Positions 25,845 through 35,288 of a stretch of 64,000 nt of DNA are shown here, piece after piece. Within the stretch, counting starts at the first letter, position 1; every line of letters starts with the position of its first letter. The stretch is taken from positions 1 to 64,000 of the forward strand of contig CAVRZY010000097.1 of assembly GCA_963725415.1 (NCBI GenBank), given 5' to 3'. The notes under the pieces are model-generated. The model ran no database searches and was not told where the DNA came from. It worked only from the letters and a program-made list of their open reading frames with translations. Position numbers and translations under genes: made by a program. Source of the stretch: CAVRZY01 sp963725415. Its GTDB lineage: Bacteria > Acidobacteriota > Terriglobia > Bryobacterales > Bryobacteraceae.

Positions 25845-27584
25845 TCACTTGCTTGCGGGGCGCTGTTTGAGCTGCTCGATCCGTTTTGCGATCTTCTCCC
25901 GGATCGCCGTGAGCTCCTCCGCATTTCGCGAGAACGCCCGGACATCGACCACCATGCTCCTGGCGGCTTCGTCGGCGAAGCGCTCGTCCCCCAGGGACTT
26001 CAGCAGCCACAGGTACTCGTAATCCTCGATGCCTTCCCGCAGCAGTTCCAGGCGAATCGACGAGACCGGGCCGTCCACGTTGTTCTGGCCCGTGTGTCTG
26101 CGCACCCTGCTCCCCGGATAGATGAGCGACCCCTCGCCGTTGAGGATGTTGCCGTTGCTGCATAGAAAGCCGCTGAGGTAGGTCACCGGGTTCAACCACG
26201 GGTCCGGCGTTTGAGACCAGAAATTCAGCGCCCAGTAAAGAATGCCCTGCATGCCGTAGCGCCAGGTGATCCAGGGCACCATCACCGGCTCCATCGCGGA
26301 GGCATCGATGAAGTAGTTGGGCTGAGGATAGACCTGGTCGCAGGAAATGTACCATGTGATCTCGCCGCCCTTGGCCTGTTCCCTGCGGATGGCGTCCTTG
26401 ACCGCCAGCCGGTTCAGTTCATTGCCGTGCACCGAGAAGTAGTTCGCATAGCCCGTCAGCGGGCCCCATTCCGGGTTGCCTCCCGCAGGCGACTTGGTGA
26501 CCAGAAAGGGCACCCCCGGAGCGGCCTCGTGAACCAGCTCGGCCCATTTCCGCGTGTCGGCGAAGGCTTGTGCCGTGTTGGGCTCGTCGATCGGGCTGTT
26601 GAACACCAACCGGTTCAACCAGCCGTGGTTCCTGTAATACTCGGCCACTTGGCTGAGATAGGCTTTCACGCGCGCGTTGAGCGCATCCGAGAACGCCGGG
26701 CGCCGCCCCTCCCCGGTCAGTTCCCTGGGCGCGGCCTCCAGGATCACGCGCTTGGTGTGCCACTGGTTCATGTACAGGTCGTAGGCCTGCTCGTCGAATC
26801 GCAGCGTGATGGTGTCGCCCGCCTGTTGAATCTCCGGCTGGAGGCTTTCGTTGAACCACGGCTCCATGCGGTTTTCGTAAAGAAAGGCATGGTACTTTCG
26901 CAGCAGCGCCTTGGCATCGGGCGAGCGCGGCTGCACGTCGTGGAAGGTCGCAAGCTGCCGGCTGGAAACGCCCATGTAGGTGATCAGGTGAGTTTCGGCC
27001 GGCAGGGCGAAATCGTAAACCTTCAACTTGAGTCTCAGCTCGTCCACCGGGCTGCCGTTCTGGGTGATGCGGACGCTGCCCGCGTAATCTCCGGCCGGAA
27101 TGTCGGCGGGCGTCACCACGTCGATCCAGATGCCGCGGTTCCTGACCGTGGTGCGAAACTCGGCCGCCATGCTGAAGGGATCCGTCAGGGGCGCCAGCGC
27201 GTCCGGCCAGAACCCGGTGCTGCTGCCCGGGCTCGACTTGCCGTAGCACAGGATGGCGTGCTCGACGTACAGCCGCAGCCGGTCGCGGGTGATCCGGCCC
27301 TTCTCCGACACCAAGTCGCTCGCTTCGACAAAGAACCCGGAAGCCGCTCTGTCGGAGCGGGTGGGCGGCGGGGGCGCGGTCACGATCACCTGGAATGGAA
27401 CGTGCTCGTTCTTCGCGCCGCTGATGGAGACCGTCTTCGTCTGCCTGTCCCAAACCAGGTTGGAGGCTTGCGGCCGCTCGTCTGGCCGCACTTTATGAAG
27501 GCTTGGCGCAGCCCACACTTCCACCCCTCCGGTCTGGGCGGTCGAAATCACGGCTGACAGGAAAATGAGCAAAACAACAAGCAT
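25845..27584 (-). CDS. Secreted DUF4091-type protein (glycoside-hydrolase-like)
   Basis: A 579-residue protein with a signal peptide (MLVVLLIFLSAVISTAQ). An N-terminal beta-sandwich (VSISGAKNEHVPFQVIVTAP) is followed by a TIM-barrel-like catalytic region containing LVFNSPIDEPNTAQAF and WRYGMQGILYWALNFWSQTP. The C-terminal IRLELLREGIEDYEYLWLLK is the signature of DUF4091. DUF4091 proteins are widespread in polysaccharide-degrading bacteria and are thought to be glycoside hydrolases; the Asp-Glu in SPIDEPN is a candidate catalytic pair (inference). AAGGAG lies eight bases before the ATG. It is convergent with the amidohydrolase pair. Confidence 0.82.
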   Translation of the reverse strand: MLVVLLIFLSAVISTAQTGGVEVWAAPSLHKVRPDERPQASNLVWDRQTKTVSISGAKNEHVPFQVIVTAPPPPTRSDRAASGFFVEASDLVSEKGRITRDRLRLYVEHAILCYGKSSPGSSTGFWPDALAPLTDPFSMAAEFRTTVRNRGIWIDVVTPADIPAGDYAGSVRITQNGSPVDELRLKLKVYDFALPAETHLITYMGVSSRQLATFHDVQPRSPDAKALLRKYHAFLYENRMEPWFNESLQPEIQQAGDTITLRFDEQAYDLYMNQWHTKRVILEAAPRELTGEGRRPAFSDALNARVKAYLSQVAEYYRNHGWLNRLVFNSPIDEPNTAQAFADTRKWAELVHEAAPGVPFLVTKSPAGGNPEWGPLTGYANYFSVHGNELNRLAVKDAIRREQAKGGEITWYISCDQVYPQPNYFIDASAMEPVMVPWITWRYGMQGILYWALNFWSQTPDPWLNPVTYLSGFLCSNGNILNGEGSLIYPGSRVRRHTGQNNVDGPVSSIRLELLREGIEDYEYLWLLKSLGDERFADEAARSMVVDVRAFSRNAEELTAIREKIAKRIEQLKQRPASK

Positions 27585-27697
27585 CGAATCCGACTCCTTG
27601 CGGTCGCCTATGGATGGTACCACAACGTACTTCAAGTGCCGGCAGGAGTGCTGACTGCGCAGGCCGGGGGCCTGCGCCACCTTAACAACCTACCAGT

Positions 27698-27758
27698 GCG
27701 GTGGGGCAGGTCCCCGGCCTGCCCTGGCATTCTTTCATAGCTTCTGAAGCATTACAGC
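27698..27758. repeat. Dispersed repeat, inverted copy of 18494-18555
   Basis: Reverse-complement match to the repeat at 18494-18555, keeping the blocks CGGTGGGGCAGGTCCCC and GGCATTCTTTCA. It is preceded at about 27658-27680 by a separate palindrome, GCGCAGGCC-GGG-GGCCTGCGC. Both lie between divergently transcribed DUF4091-type genes. Confidence 0.7.
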
Positions 27759-27849
27759 ACGCTGGGGAAGGCGTCAGCAGGAACCCAGCAGTCAGGAGCA
27801 GAATGGAGAGGTACGAACAAGCAGACATTCGACTGGAAGGACATCCACG

Positions 27850-30732
27850 ATGTTTCATAAGACGACGGTTCTGATGTGCGCCCTGGCCCTGGCCGGCACG
27901 AGCGCACCCGCATCGGAGCGCGTCCGGTGCCCCGCCACGGCGGACAACTGGGTCGAGTCCCCGCCCTGGGATCCGCACGCCCGCGAGTCCCGCAACCATG
28001 GCTCCGATCAGCAGTTGATCGTCAACAGCCGCAACAGCTTTGCGCTGCTGGCTTTCGACCTCTCGGCTGCCAAGGGCCTGCGCATCGAGAAGGCTACTCT
28101 CCGCGTGCGCCGCAAGCCTGACCCAGTTCCGCTGACCATGGTCGGCATCTCGACCATCAGCGGCTCTGGTCCGTGGGCCGAGGGGGAAATGAACTACTCC
28201 TTTGCGCGGAAGGGCCAGCCGTGGTCCTACCCCGGCTCGGATCTGGCCGACGTGATCTTCGGCCTGGGGGGCAGTCTCTACGCCTACGTGAAGGCGCGAG
28301 ATGCTGGGGATGGCTGGTATGAGATCGACGTGCCCCCGCAAATCGCGACCGCCCTGGCCGTCGGCGACCAGTTCGGTCTCATGCTGACCGACGAAAAGGG
28401 GCAGACCCGCACGCGCCACAGCATCAGCAGCCGCGAAAGTGGCGACCCGCCGGTCCTGATGGTCGAGGGCTCGCGGGCAACCTCCGTGCCCGGCCGCGTG
28501 CGGGCCCTGGCGCCGCGCTCCATCGAGGCGCTCGGCCGCACTTCGCTGCGGCCCGGCAGCGCCATCCTCCGCCTCGGTGGCGCCACCGCTGCACATTACG
28601 ACCTGCGCTACTCGGAATCCCGCATCACCGCGAACAATTTCGGCGTCGCCTCGCCCGCGCCTCGCTGGATGCTGGACCCGCTAGCCCCCAAGCCGAACCC
28701 GCTGGCGACCTCCAATGCGCTTCACGACGAAGTGGATGCCGTCGTGGAGGGGTTGCAGCCCGGCAAGCGGTACTACTTCGCGGCGCGTGGCGCCAGCGCT
28801 ACGGGACAACTCGGCCCTGTCAGCCCGCTGGGGAGGGTCCGGGCCTTGGCGCGCACCTGGCCCTCGCTGCCCGCGCGCCCCGCGGCCAGCGCCCCTGCAC
28901 CGGCAGAAGCCGCCGGGCCGGTGAAGGTCTGGTCCTTCTCCGAACTGCACAAAGTCAATCCCCAAACTGGAGCGCTGCTGGAAAAAGGTCCCATCTGGAC
29001 GGGGGAGGTCAAGCTGACGGGCGCCAGGAACGAGTTCGTGGCCTTCCAGGTGGCCATCGAAAGCGACAACCCGATCAAGGACATCGCGGTCACGGTCGAT
29101 AAGCCCCTCTTCGCCGAATGCAAGCTGCCGCCCGTCTTTCAGAAGACCGGCGCCGTGCAACTCTACCGCGAGTGGATGGTGCCGGACGATAAGGACACCA
29201 GCGCGGCGCGCCCCTGGTACCCCGATCCTCTCATCCCGCTGAGCGGCACATTCGATCTTCCGGCCGCCGATAACGGCGTCCCCCGCCAGCGCGTGCAGCC
29301 GGTCTTCGTCGATATCTACATCCCGCACGATGCCGCGCCGGGTGTTCACCATGGAAGCATCGCCGTGCGCGCCGGCGGCCGGCTGCTGCGCAGCATCGCG
29401 GTGGACGTTGACGTGCTGCCCTTCGTCCTGCCGGACAACCTGAACTTCACCGTGGACCTCAACGCCTACGGCGGCGTCAATTCCGGCTACAACATCGCGC
29501 GCGGCACCCCCGAGTACCACAAGCTGCTCCAGGCCTACCACCGGGTTGCGCACCTGGACCGGGCCAACCTGGACGTCCTCGGCTACTCCCACTCCGGTAC
29601 CACCGAACCCGACCAGACCCCGCCGCTCAGCGGCGAAGGCGCCGATACCAAGGTCGTAAGCTGGAAAGACTGGGACGCGCACTTCGGCCCGCTGGTCTCG
29701 GGGTCGGCATTCGCCGACCTGCCCCGCGCCTCCGTCCCAGTGCCCATCATCTATCTGGCGCTGTTCGAAAACTGGCCCGGCGACCTGCGCAAGTCCTATA
29801 AGTGGAATATCGCCGAGCGTCCGAAGACCGCTGCCGAGTACCAGCAGCTCATCAGCCGCCACGCGCTGGAATCCGGCCCCATCGAAGAGGGCTTCCCGCG
29901 CGACTACCAGGACCGCTTCTCCGCCGTAGCCCGCCAGTTCGCCGAACACCTCCGCGAGCGCAACTGGAAGAACACCAAGTACCAGATCTTCTTCAACGAC
30001 AAGTATTACTACAAGGACCCCACTCGCAGCCGCGCCGCCAACGGCGTCTCCTGGTGGCTGCTGGACGAGCCCAACCATCGCGACGACTACCGCGCCCTCA
30101 GCTTCTTCGGCTGGCTGGGCACGCGCTGGCTCAAAGAGTACCCGGACGTGCCGCTGGTCTTCCGCACCGACATCAGCTACGTGGAATTCATCCGCGACCA
30201 GCTTGCCGGCCTGATCGATCTGGACTGCACCAGCCAGCATTTTTTCACCAAGAACCGGTACCTGATGGACAACCGTAACCGCTTCGGGCGTACTTACTGG
30301 AACTACGCCACCACGAACCACCCGCGCGAAACCAACGTTGGCATGCGGGCGTGGTGCTGGCGCGCGTGGGTCACCGGCGCCGATGGCATCGTGCCGTGGA
30401 ACACCGTCCGGGGCATGGAAGCCTGGGAGCGCGCCGAACCGCTCACTGTTTTCTACGTGGGCAAGAAGTTCGGTCTCGACGAGCCCTTCGGCTGCCTGCG
30501 GCTGAAGGCTTTCCGCCGCGGCGAGCAGGACGTCGAGTACATGATTCTGCTGGCCCGCAGGAAGGGCTGGGACCGCGAGGCCGTGGCGCGCGCGGTTGCC
30601 GGAGCGCTGGATCTCTCCGAAGAGGCGCGCCGCCAACACGAAGAGGACGCCGGCGCAATCCGCTTTGACCGCATCGCCGATACGCAACTGGACCAACTGC
30701 GCCTGCGCGTTGCCGCCGCACTGGTCAAGTAG
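27850..30732 (+). CDS. Secreted multidomain protein: DNRLRE-like, Fn3-like and DUF4091-type
   Basis: A 960-residue exported protein. After a short signal peptide, residues about 20-210 form a DNRLRE-like beta-sandwich (FALLAFDLSAAKGLRIEKAT, GDPPVLMVEG). A fibronectin-III-like segment follows (RPGSAILRLGGATAAHYDLR). From about residue 355 comes the same sandwich-plus-barrel as in the previous gene (WTGEVKLTGARNEFVAFQVA, WWLLDEPNHRDDYRA, FGCLRLKAFRRGEQDVEYMI). The Asp-Glu in LLDEPN is a candidate catalytic pair. It is probably a secreted glycoside hydrolase with carbohydrate-contacting N-terminal domains. AAGGA precedes the ATG. The inverted multi-hairpin repeat starts 32 bases after the stop. 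Confidence 0.8.
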   Translation: MFHKTTVLMCALALAGTSAPASERVRCPATADNWVESPPWDPHARESRNHGSDQQLIVNSRNSFALLAFDLSAAKGLRIEKATLRVRRKPDPVPLTMVGISTISGSGPWAEGEMNYSFARKGQPWSYPGSDLADVIFGLGGSLYAYVKARDAGDGWYEIDVPPQIATALAVGDQFGLMLTDEKGQTRTRHSISSRESGDPPVLMVEGSRATSVPGRVRALAPRSIEALGRTSLRPGSAILRLGGATAAHYDLRYSESRITANNFGVASPAPRWMLDPLAPKPNPLATSNALHDEVDAVVEGLQPGKRYYFAARGASATGQLGPVSPLGRVRALARTWPSLPARPAASAPAPAEAAGPVKVWSFSELHKVNPQTGALLEKGPIWTGEVKLTGARNEFVAFQVAIESDNPIKDIAVTVDKPLFAECKLPPVFQKTGAVQLYREWMVPDDKDTSAARPWYPDPLIPLSGTFDLPAADNGVPRQRVQPVFVDIYIPHDAAPGVHHGSIAVRAGGRLLRSIAVDVDVLPFVLPDNLNFTVDLNAYGGVNSGYNIARGTPEYHKLLQAYHRVAHLDRANLDVLGYSHSGTTEPDQTPPLSGEGADTKVVSWKDWDAHFGPLVSGSAFADLPRASVPVPIIYLALFENWPGDLRKSYKWNIAERPKTAAEYQQLISRHALESGPIEEGFPRDYQDRFSAVARQFAEHLRERNWKNTKYQIFFNDKYYYKDPTRSRAANGVSWWLLDEPNHRDDYRALSFFGWLGTRWLKEYPDVPLVFRTDISYVEFIRDQLAGLIDLDCTSQHFFTKNRYLMDNRNRFGRTYWNYATTNHPRETNVGMRAWCWRAWVTGADGIVPWNTVRGMEAWERAEPLTVFYVGKKFGLDEPFGCLRLKAFRRGEQDVEYMILLARRKGWDREAVARAVAGALDLSEEARRQHEEDAGAIRFDRIADTQLDQLRLRVAAALVK

Positions 30733-30763
30733 AGCCCGGTCGATCACCAGGTAGCGCGAGCGA

Positions 30764-30917
30764 GCTGTCCCTCCCAATTCTTGCCAATGGTAGGGCGGGC
30801 GCCCTCGCCCGCAGCCCGACCCCCTGGTCGGGCTGGGCGCGGCCAGGGGGCCGCGTGCGGTCCAGGGGGACCGCCCTACTCCAGAGCATACCGTCACATC
30901 TTGAGTGGGACAGCACA
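30764..30917. repeat. CCCCCTGG multi-hairpin repeat, copy 2 (inverted)
   Basis: Reverse complement of the element at 5072-5224 with only scattered mismatches, including the flanking blocks CCCAATTCTTGCCAATGG and ATACCGTCACATCTTGA. It lies between two co-directional genes and contains the same run of hairpins with CCCT/AGGG loops. The two copies enclose the whole carbohydrate block. Confidence 0.85.
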
Positions 30918-30976
30918 CCAGCGAGCTAGCGTCTGGCCCTCAGGTATATCCTTTCTATGAGGTAAGGGAACAGCAT

Positions 30977-33271
30977 ATGAGTTCCAAAGCAAAGCTGGTT
31001 TTAGTCTGCATCATCTGTTCGGCGCTGGCGCTGTCCGGGGCCGCGCCGCCGGTCTCCAACCGCGCTCCGGCGGTAAACGATATCGGCTATCTGCCGGCCG
31101 ACGGCTCGACCGTCGGCACCAACCCGCCCGCGCTGGCCTGGCTGCCGGAGCCGGAGGCGGAGGCTTATGCCGTCCAGCTTGCGCGCGACAAGGCGTTCCG
31201 CAGCGGCGTCGTCACCGCTCTCCGGACGCCGTATGTCCTGTACACGCATACCGCAACCCTGGCTGTCGGAACATGGTGGTGGCGCTACGCCTGCCTGGAC
31301 GGTCAGGGCAATCGTTCGGACTGGAGCCAGGCCCGCCGCTTTACCATCGCCCCAAACGCCCAGCCGTTCCCGCGGCCCGCTGAGGACTTGGTCCGTCAGC
31401 GGCTGCCCGCAAAGCACCCTCGCCTGATGATGCGCCCGGAAGAGCTGGCGATGCTCCGCCAGGCGCGGCTAGGACCGCAGAAAGCGCGCTGGGAAGAGCT
31501 GGTCAGAGCCGCTGAGGAGTATCTCAAAGCACCCCTCACCCCCGAACCGCCGCCCTGGACCGATGGCAAGTGGAACGCTCCGGAGTGGAGCCGCAATTTC
31601 CGGGAAACCACCAGGGCCGTGGAAATGGCCGAGACCCTGGCCTTCTGCTACCTGCTGTCGGGCGACCAGCGATACGGCGAAGGCGCGCGCCGCTGGCTGC
31701 TGCATTTTGCTGCCTGGAATCCGGCGGGCTCGACCAGCATGGACGTCAACGACGAAGCCGGCATGCCGATCCTCCATATCACTTCGCGCGCTTACGACTG
31801 GGCCTACGAGGCCCTCAGCGACGAAGACCGCTCCACCATGCGCAAGATGATCCGCTTCCGCGGCGAGGAAGCCTACAACTGGTTGCACGACCAGCCCTTC
31901 GAGCAGAAGGCTTACAACAGCCATGGCGGGCGCATGTGGCACTTCCTGGGCGAGGCCGCCATCGCCTACCACGGAGAGGTGCCCGAGGCCAAGAAATGGC
32001 TCGACTATGCGCTGTCCATCTTCTGGGGATGGTATCCCTCCTATGGCGACGAAGACGGCGGTTGGGCGCAAGGCTACTCGTACTGGTCCAGCTATGTCAA
32101 CCGCTCCACCTGGTGGCTGGATGCTCTTCGCGCCGGCCTGGGCATCGACGGCACCGAGAAACCCTTTTACAGAAACGTGGGGCTTTTTCCGATGTACATC
32201 GCCCCGCCCAACGGCGCGCTGGTCGGCTTCGGCGACTTCGCCGAGAGCGAGCCGAACCCGCGAGCGGCCGTGCCGGTGTCGTATTTCGGGCGCATGCGGG
32301 GCGTGCCGGAGTGGCAGTGGTTTGCCGAGGCCTGGGGGCGGGGCGGCGGCGAGACCGGCCCCATCGGCTTTATCCGTGACGCCCGTCCGGACCCGCCCAA
32401 GGTCACCGCACGCCCACCTTCGAGCTGGCCGCAGGCCAAGTGGTTCCGCGGCGCCGGCTGGGTGACGCTCCACTCCAGCCTCATGTCCCCGCCGGACAAC
32501 GTTCAGGTCATGATGCGGGCCGCGCCGCTGGGCAACATCAGTCACAGCCACGCTGACCAGAACGCCATTGTGCTGGGCGCCTACGGCTCGCCTCTTTTAG
32601 TCAACACCGGCATTCGGCCCTGGTACGGCAGCCCGTTCTGCAAGGAGTGGTATTGGACCACCAAGGCCCACAACGCGCTGGAGATCGATGGCCAGGGCCA
32701 GCCCAAGACCGCGGCCGCCACCGGCAAGTTCGTGGTCTTCCAGCCCGGCAACGACTTCGACTACGTCGTGGGCGACGCCACGCCGGGATACGGACCCAAC
32801 GTCGAAAGGTATCGCCGCCACCTGCTGTTCTTCAAACCGGACGTGCTGCTGGTGGTGGACGAGGTCAAGGCCGCCAGTCCTGTCTCCTTGAAGTTCTGGC
32901 TGCACGGGCGCGCGCCGTTCACCATCGATCCTTCCAGCGGCCGCGTGGAGCTGACCTTCGGGAAAGCCTCGCTGGCGGGCTTTCTGCGCTCCCCCGGCGG
33001 AGTCGAAATCCTCCAGACCGACAAGTACCCAATCCCCCCGGAACAGGGACGCACCCGCCCCGAGTGGCACCTCTCGGCGGAAACCAATCAGAAGTACGCC
33101 GAAGCCCGCTTCATCGCGGTTCTCGGCGTGGGGAAAGCGGGAGCCACCATCGCCCTCGACAGCGTCGAGGACCTCTCATCCGGCAATACAATTCGAGTGC
33201 GCTTCCGCCGCGCCGGCCAGCCCGTCACCGTATCGTTTGATGTGACCGCGCCGGCGGTGAAAGTGGATTGA
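30977..33271 (+). CDS. Secreted heparinase II/III-like protein with DUF4962
   Basis: A 764-residue exported protein with a signal peptide (residues 1-24). An N-terminal Fn3-like DUF4962 region follows (GTNPPALAWLPEPEAEAYAV, RYACLDGQGNRSDWSQARRF), then an alpha/alpha-toroid (AYNSHGGRMWHFLGEAAIAY, QGYSYWSSYVNRSTWWLDAL), then a heparinase II/III beta-sandwich (GNISHSHADQNAIVLGAYGS, TKAHNALEIDGQGQ). The His/Tyr-rich segments match oligo- or polysaccharide lyases acting on uronic acid polymers. The ATG at 30977 is chosen as the start of the signal peptide, with GAGGTAAGGGAAC upstream. It is the second lyase-like protein of the block and probably works on the same polymer (inferred). Confidence 0.85.
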   Translation: MSSKAKLVLVCIICSALALSGAAPPVSNRAPAVNDIGYLPADGSTVGTNPPALAWLPEPEAEAYAVQLARDKAFRSGVVTALRTPYVLYTHTATLAVGTWWWRYACLDGQGNRSDWSQARRFTIAPNAQPFPRPAEDLVRQRLPAKHPRLMMRPEELAMLRQARLGPQKARWEELVRAAEEYLKAPLTPEPPPWTDGKWNAPEWSRNFRETTRAVEMAETLAFCYLLSGDQRYGEGARRWLLHFAAWNPAGSTSMDVNDEAGMPILHITSRAYDWAYEALSDEDRSTMRKMIRFRGEEAYNWLHDQPFEQKAYNSHGGRMWHFLGEAAIAYHGEVPEAKKWLDYALSIFWGWYPSYGDEDGGWAQGYSYWSSYVNRSTWWLDALRAGLGIDGTEKPFYRNVGLFPMYIAPPNGALVGFGDFAESEPNPRAAVPVSYFGRMRGVPEWQWFAEAWGRGGGETGPIGFIRDARPDPPKVTARPPSSWPQAKWFRGAGWVTLHSSLMSPPDNVQVMMRAAPLGNISHSHADQNAIVLGAYGSPLLVNTGIRPWYGSPFCKEWYWTTKAHNALEIDGQGQPKTAAATGKFVVFQPGNDFDYVVGDATPGYGPNVERYRRHLLFFKPDVLLVVDEVKAASPVSLKFWLHGRAPFTIDPSSGRVELTFGKASLAGFLRSPGGVEILQTDKYPIPPEQGRTRPEWHLSAETNQKYAEARFIAVLGVGKAGATIALDSVEDLSSGNTIRVRFRRAGQPVTVSFDVTAPAVKVD

Positions 33272-33308
33272 AAGCCCGGTTCGGGACGGTGGGCCGCGCG
33301 GTGAGATC

Positions 33309-33398
33309 TGGCGGAGGAAGAGGGATTCGAACCCCCGAGTGAGTCACCCCACTAACGGTTTTCAAGACCGCCGCCTTCGACCGCTCGGCCATTCCTCC
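33309..33398 (-). tRNA. tRNA-Ser (anticodon UGA)
   Basis: A class II tRNA of 90 bases including an encoded CCA. The acceptor stem GGAGGAA pairs perfectly with TTCCTCC. The D-arm is ATGGCCGAGCGGTCGAAGGC, the anticodon loop CTTGAAA carries TGA, a long variable arm follows (TAGTGGGGTGACTCAC), and the T-arm is GGGGGTTCGAATCCC. The discriminator base is G, as expected for serine. The CCA end is at 33309-33311. Confidence 0.97.
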
Positions 33399-33401
33399 GC
33401 T

Positions 33402-33436
33402 TTCAATCTACCCGAATTCCCCCGCCCCTGCAACGA
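33402..33436. repeat. 35-base repeat shared with 46248-46282
   Basis: An identical 35-base sequence containing CTACCCGAATTCCCCCGCCC occurs here, just beside the tRNA gene, and again at 46248-46282 upstream of the antitoxin at 46034. The orientation is the same in both places. It may mark an old recombination or insertion boundary. Confidence 0.7.
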
Positions 33437-33558
33437 CTGCCCCTGCCCTGTCTATCTCAGTAAGCGCGGATGTCGTAAACTCGGTTCAGAGGCCTGGAGT
33501 GCGCGGCAGGAGAGCAGTTAAGCTGGATTTCTCATCGGACCACGGGTCTGATGCAGTT

Positions 33559-33676
33559 GTGGCGCGGGCTTCAGCCTGCCGCGTCGAGACTCGTCTCGAC
33601 GCGATTGCTCCACTGCGCCACTGACAGCATGTCTCGGCACGAGTGCCGAGACGGCAGCCTGGAGAGGCTGCGCCAC
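33559..33676. repeat. GTGGCGC-type double-hairpin repeat, copy c
   Basis: Outer heptamers GTGGCGC (33559) and GCGCCAC (ending 33676) enclose two perfect hairpins: GCGTCGAGA-CTCG-TCTCGACGC and GTCTCGGCA-CGAG-TGCCGAGAC. Compared with the other copies, the paired positions change together. This is the main content of the 354-base gap 33399-33752. Confidence 0.85.
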
Positions 33677-33752
33677 GAAGTTGAGTGCGTACTCAGGGTC
33701 CCGCACGATGAGAAATCCGGGTTAAGCTGGACTCACATGGGGACGAGACCCA

Positions 33753-35288
33753 ATGAGTGAGCGGGAGACTGGTTACGCCGCCTCCGCGGCTACCCTCGGC
33801 GCGGCAGTCATCATTGCGCACCACGTGGCCGCCAAAGCCACGCGGGAGGCCCTGTTCTTCTCCAGCTTCCCGGCCACTTCTCTGCCTGTAATGACCATCG
33901 GAGCTGCGCTGTTCTCGATCGCTCTCGTGTTGCTCACCTGCCGCGCCATGACTGCTGTCGGTCCCTGGCGGCTGGTCCCCGGCGCCTTCTGGGCCAGCGG
34001 GCTGTTGCACCTGGCCGAATGGGCGCTGGTGTATCGTTTCAAGAGCGCGGTGGCGGTGGTGTTCTATCTCCACTTCGCCGGGCTGAGCGCCGTGCTCATC
34101 TCCGGGTTCTGGTCAATGGTGAACGAGCGCTTCGACCCACACACCGCTAAGAGGCGGATGGGGCAGATTGTGGGCGCCGCGACCCTGGGCGCCCTGATCG
34201 GCGGCCTGCTGGCGGAGCGCATCGCTGCGATTCTGACGGTGCCTTTGATGCTGCCGGTTCTCAGTGTGATGCACTTGTCCTGCGGGTGCATACTGAGAAT
34301 GCTCACACCGCCGGCCAGGAGTTCCCGGCCACCGGGCGATGAGCCCTTGGCGGAGCGACAGCCCCGGCCATTGACATCGGAAGATGGCGCGGCATTCTCC
34401 AGCGCGGCAGTCGGCGGCTTTCGAGCCACTGCCCGCCTCCTGGCAGGACTTCCGTATCTGCGCCACCTGGCGCTTCTGGTGCTCCTCGGCGCCGCCAGCC
34501 GCGCCATGATCGATTACGTTTTCAAGGCCCAGGTCCAGCAAGCCGCCGCCTACGCCCAGGAGGGCCTTCAGCGCTTTTACGCTTTGTTTTACGCTGCCGT
34601 CAGCCTGATCGCATTCGTGATTCACATCGCCGCAACGCGCTTGCTCCTGGAGAAATCGGGGCTTGGGACAACCGTGAGCACCCTTCCGGCAACAGTCACA
34701 TTAGGAAGCTTGGGCGCATCGATCTGGCCGGGGCTTGCCAGCGCAGCCGTCGCACGCGGCTCGGAAAATGTGGTTCGCAGCTCCGTGTTCCAGTCGGGAT
34801 ACGAGTTGTTCTATACTCCGGTGCTCCCGGCCGAGAAGCGTTCCGCAAAGCCGCTCATCGACGTGGGGTTTGACAGGCTTGGCGACACGCTTGGCAGCGC
34901 GATCATCCGCAGCCTGTTGTGGCTGATCCCCGGGACAGCCCAGCCGGCCATGCTGGGAACGGCGGCGGGAGTAGGTTTGTTGGGGATCTGGATTGCCCGG
35001 CGACTGGATCGCGGATACGTCGGAGTGCTTGAGAAGAGCCTGCGGACTCGCGCGCTGGAGCTGGATTTGAAGCACGTCGAGGACAAGACCACCTGCGCCA
35101 CCGTGATGCGCACCATGGTGGAGTTGGACCTGGGTCCCCGCCCGCGCCCTGAGCGCCGCGAAGATCGGCCGCCTACACCGCTGGAACCCTTCCCACGGCG
35201 AATCACCGAGCTGCGCTCCGGCGATCCGGTCCGGGTCCGCAAGGCTCTTGAAGAGGGCACCCTGACCCCGCGCTGGCGGCGCACGTGA
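33753..35288 (+). CDS. ATP/ADP-translocase-like (NTT/Npt) membrane protein, N-terminal part of a split gene
   Basis: A 511-residue polytopic membrane protein with about ten hydrophobic segments. These begin AASAATLGAAVIIAHHVAAK and include LPVMTIGAALFSIALVLLTC, VVFYLHFAGLSAVLISGFWS and YALFYAAVSLIAFVIHIAAT. Its organisation resembles nucleotide-transporter (NTT) or MFS-like proteins fused to HEAT repeats that occur in Acidobacteria and Planctomycetes. The last residues before the stop (TLTPRWRRT) are out of register. In the alternative frame the DNA encodes DPALAAHVIPLLARDE, the natural start of the HEAT region, which continues in the next feature. Loss of one G after the CTG at 35262-35264 would explain the break. 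A translationally coupled two-protein arrangement (GTGA overlap) is the alternative. Confidence 0.7.
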   Translation: MSERETGYAASAATLGAAVIIAHHVAAKATREALFFSSFPATSLPVMTIGAALFSIALVLLTCRAMTAVGPWRLVPGAFWASGLLHLAEWALVYRFKSAVAVVFYLHFAGLSAVLISGFWSMVNERFDPHTAKRRMGQIVGAATLGALIGGLLAERIAAILTVPLMLPVLSVMHLSCGCILRMLTPPARSSRPPGDEPLAERQPRPLTSEDGAAFSSAAVGGFRATARLLAGLPYLRHLALLVLLGAASRAMIDYVFKAQVQQAAAYAQEGLQRFYALFYAAVSLIAFVIHIAATRLLLEKSGLGTTVSTLPATVTLGSLGASIWPGLASAAVARGSENVVRSSVFQSGYELFYTPVLPAEKRSAKPLIDVGFDRLGDTLGSAIIRSLLWLIPGTAQPAMLGTAAGVGLLGIWIARRLDRGYVGVLEKSLRTRALELDLKHVEDKTTCATVMRTMVELDLGPRPRPERREDRPPTPLEPFPRRITELRSGDPVRVRKALEEGTLTPRWRRT

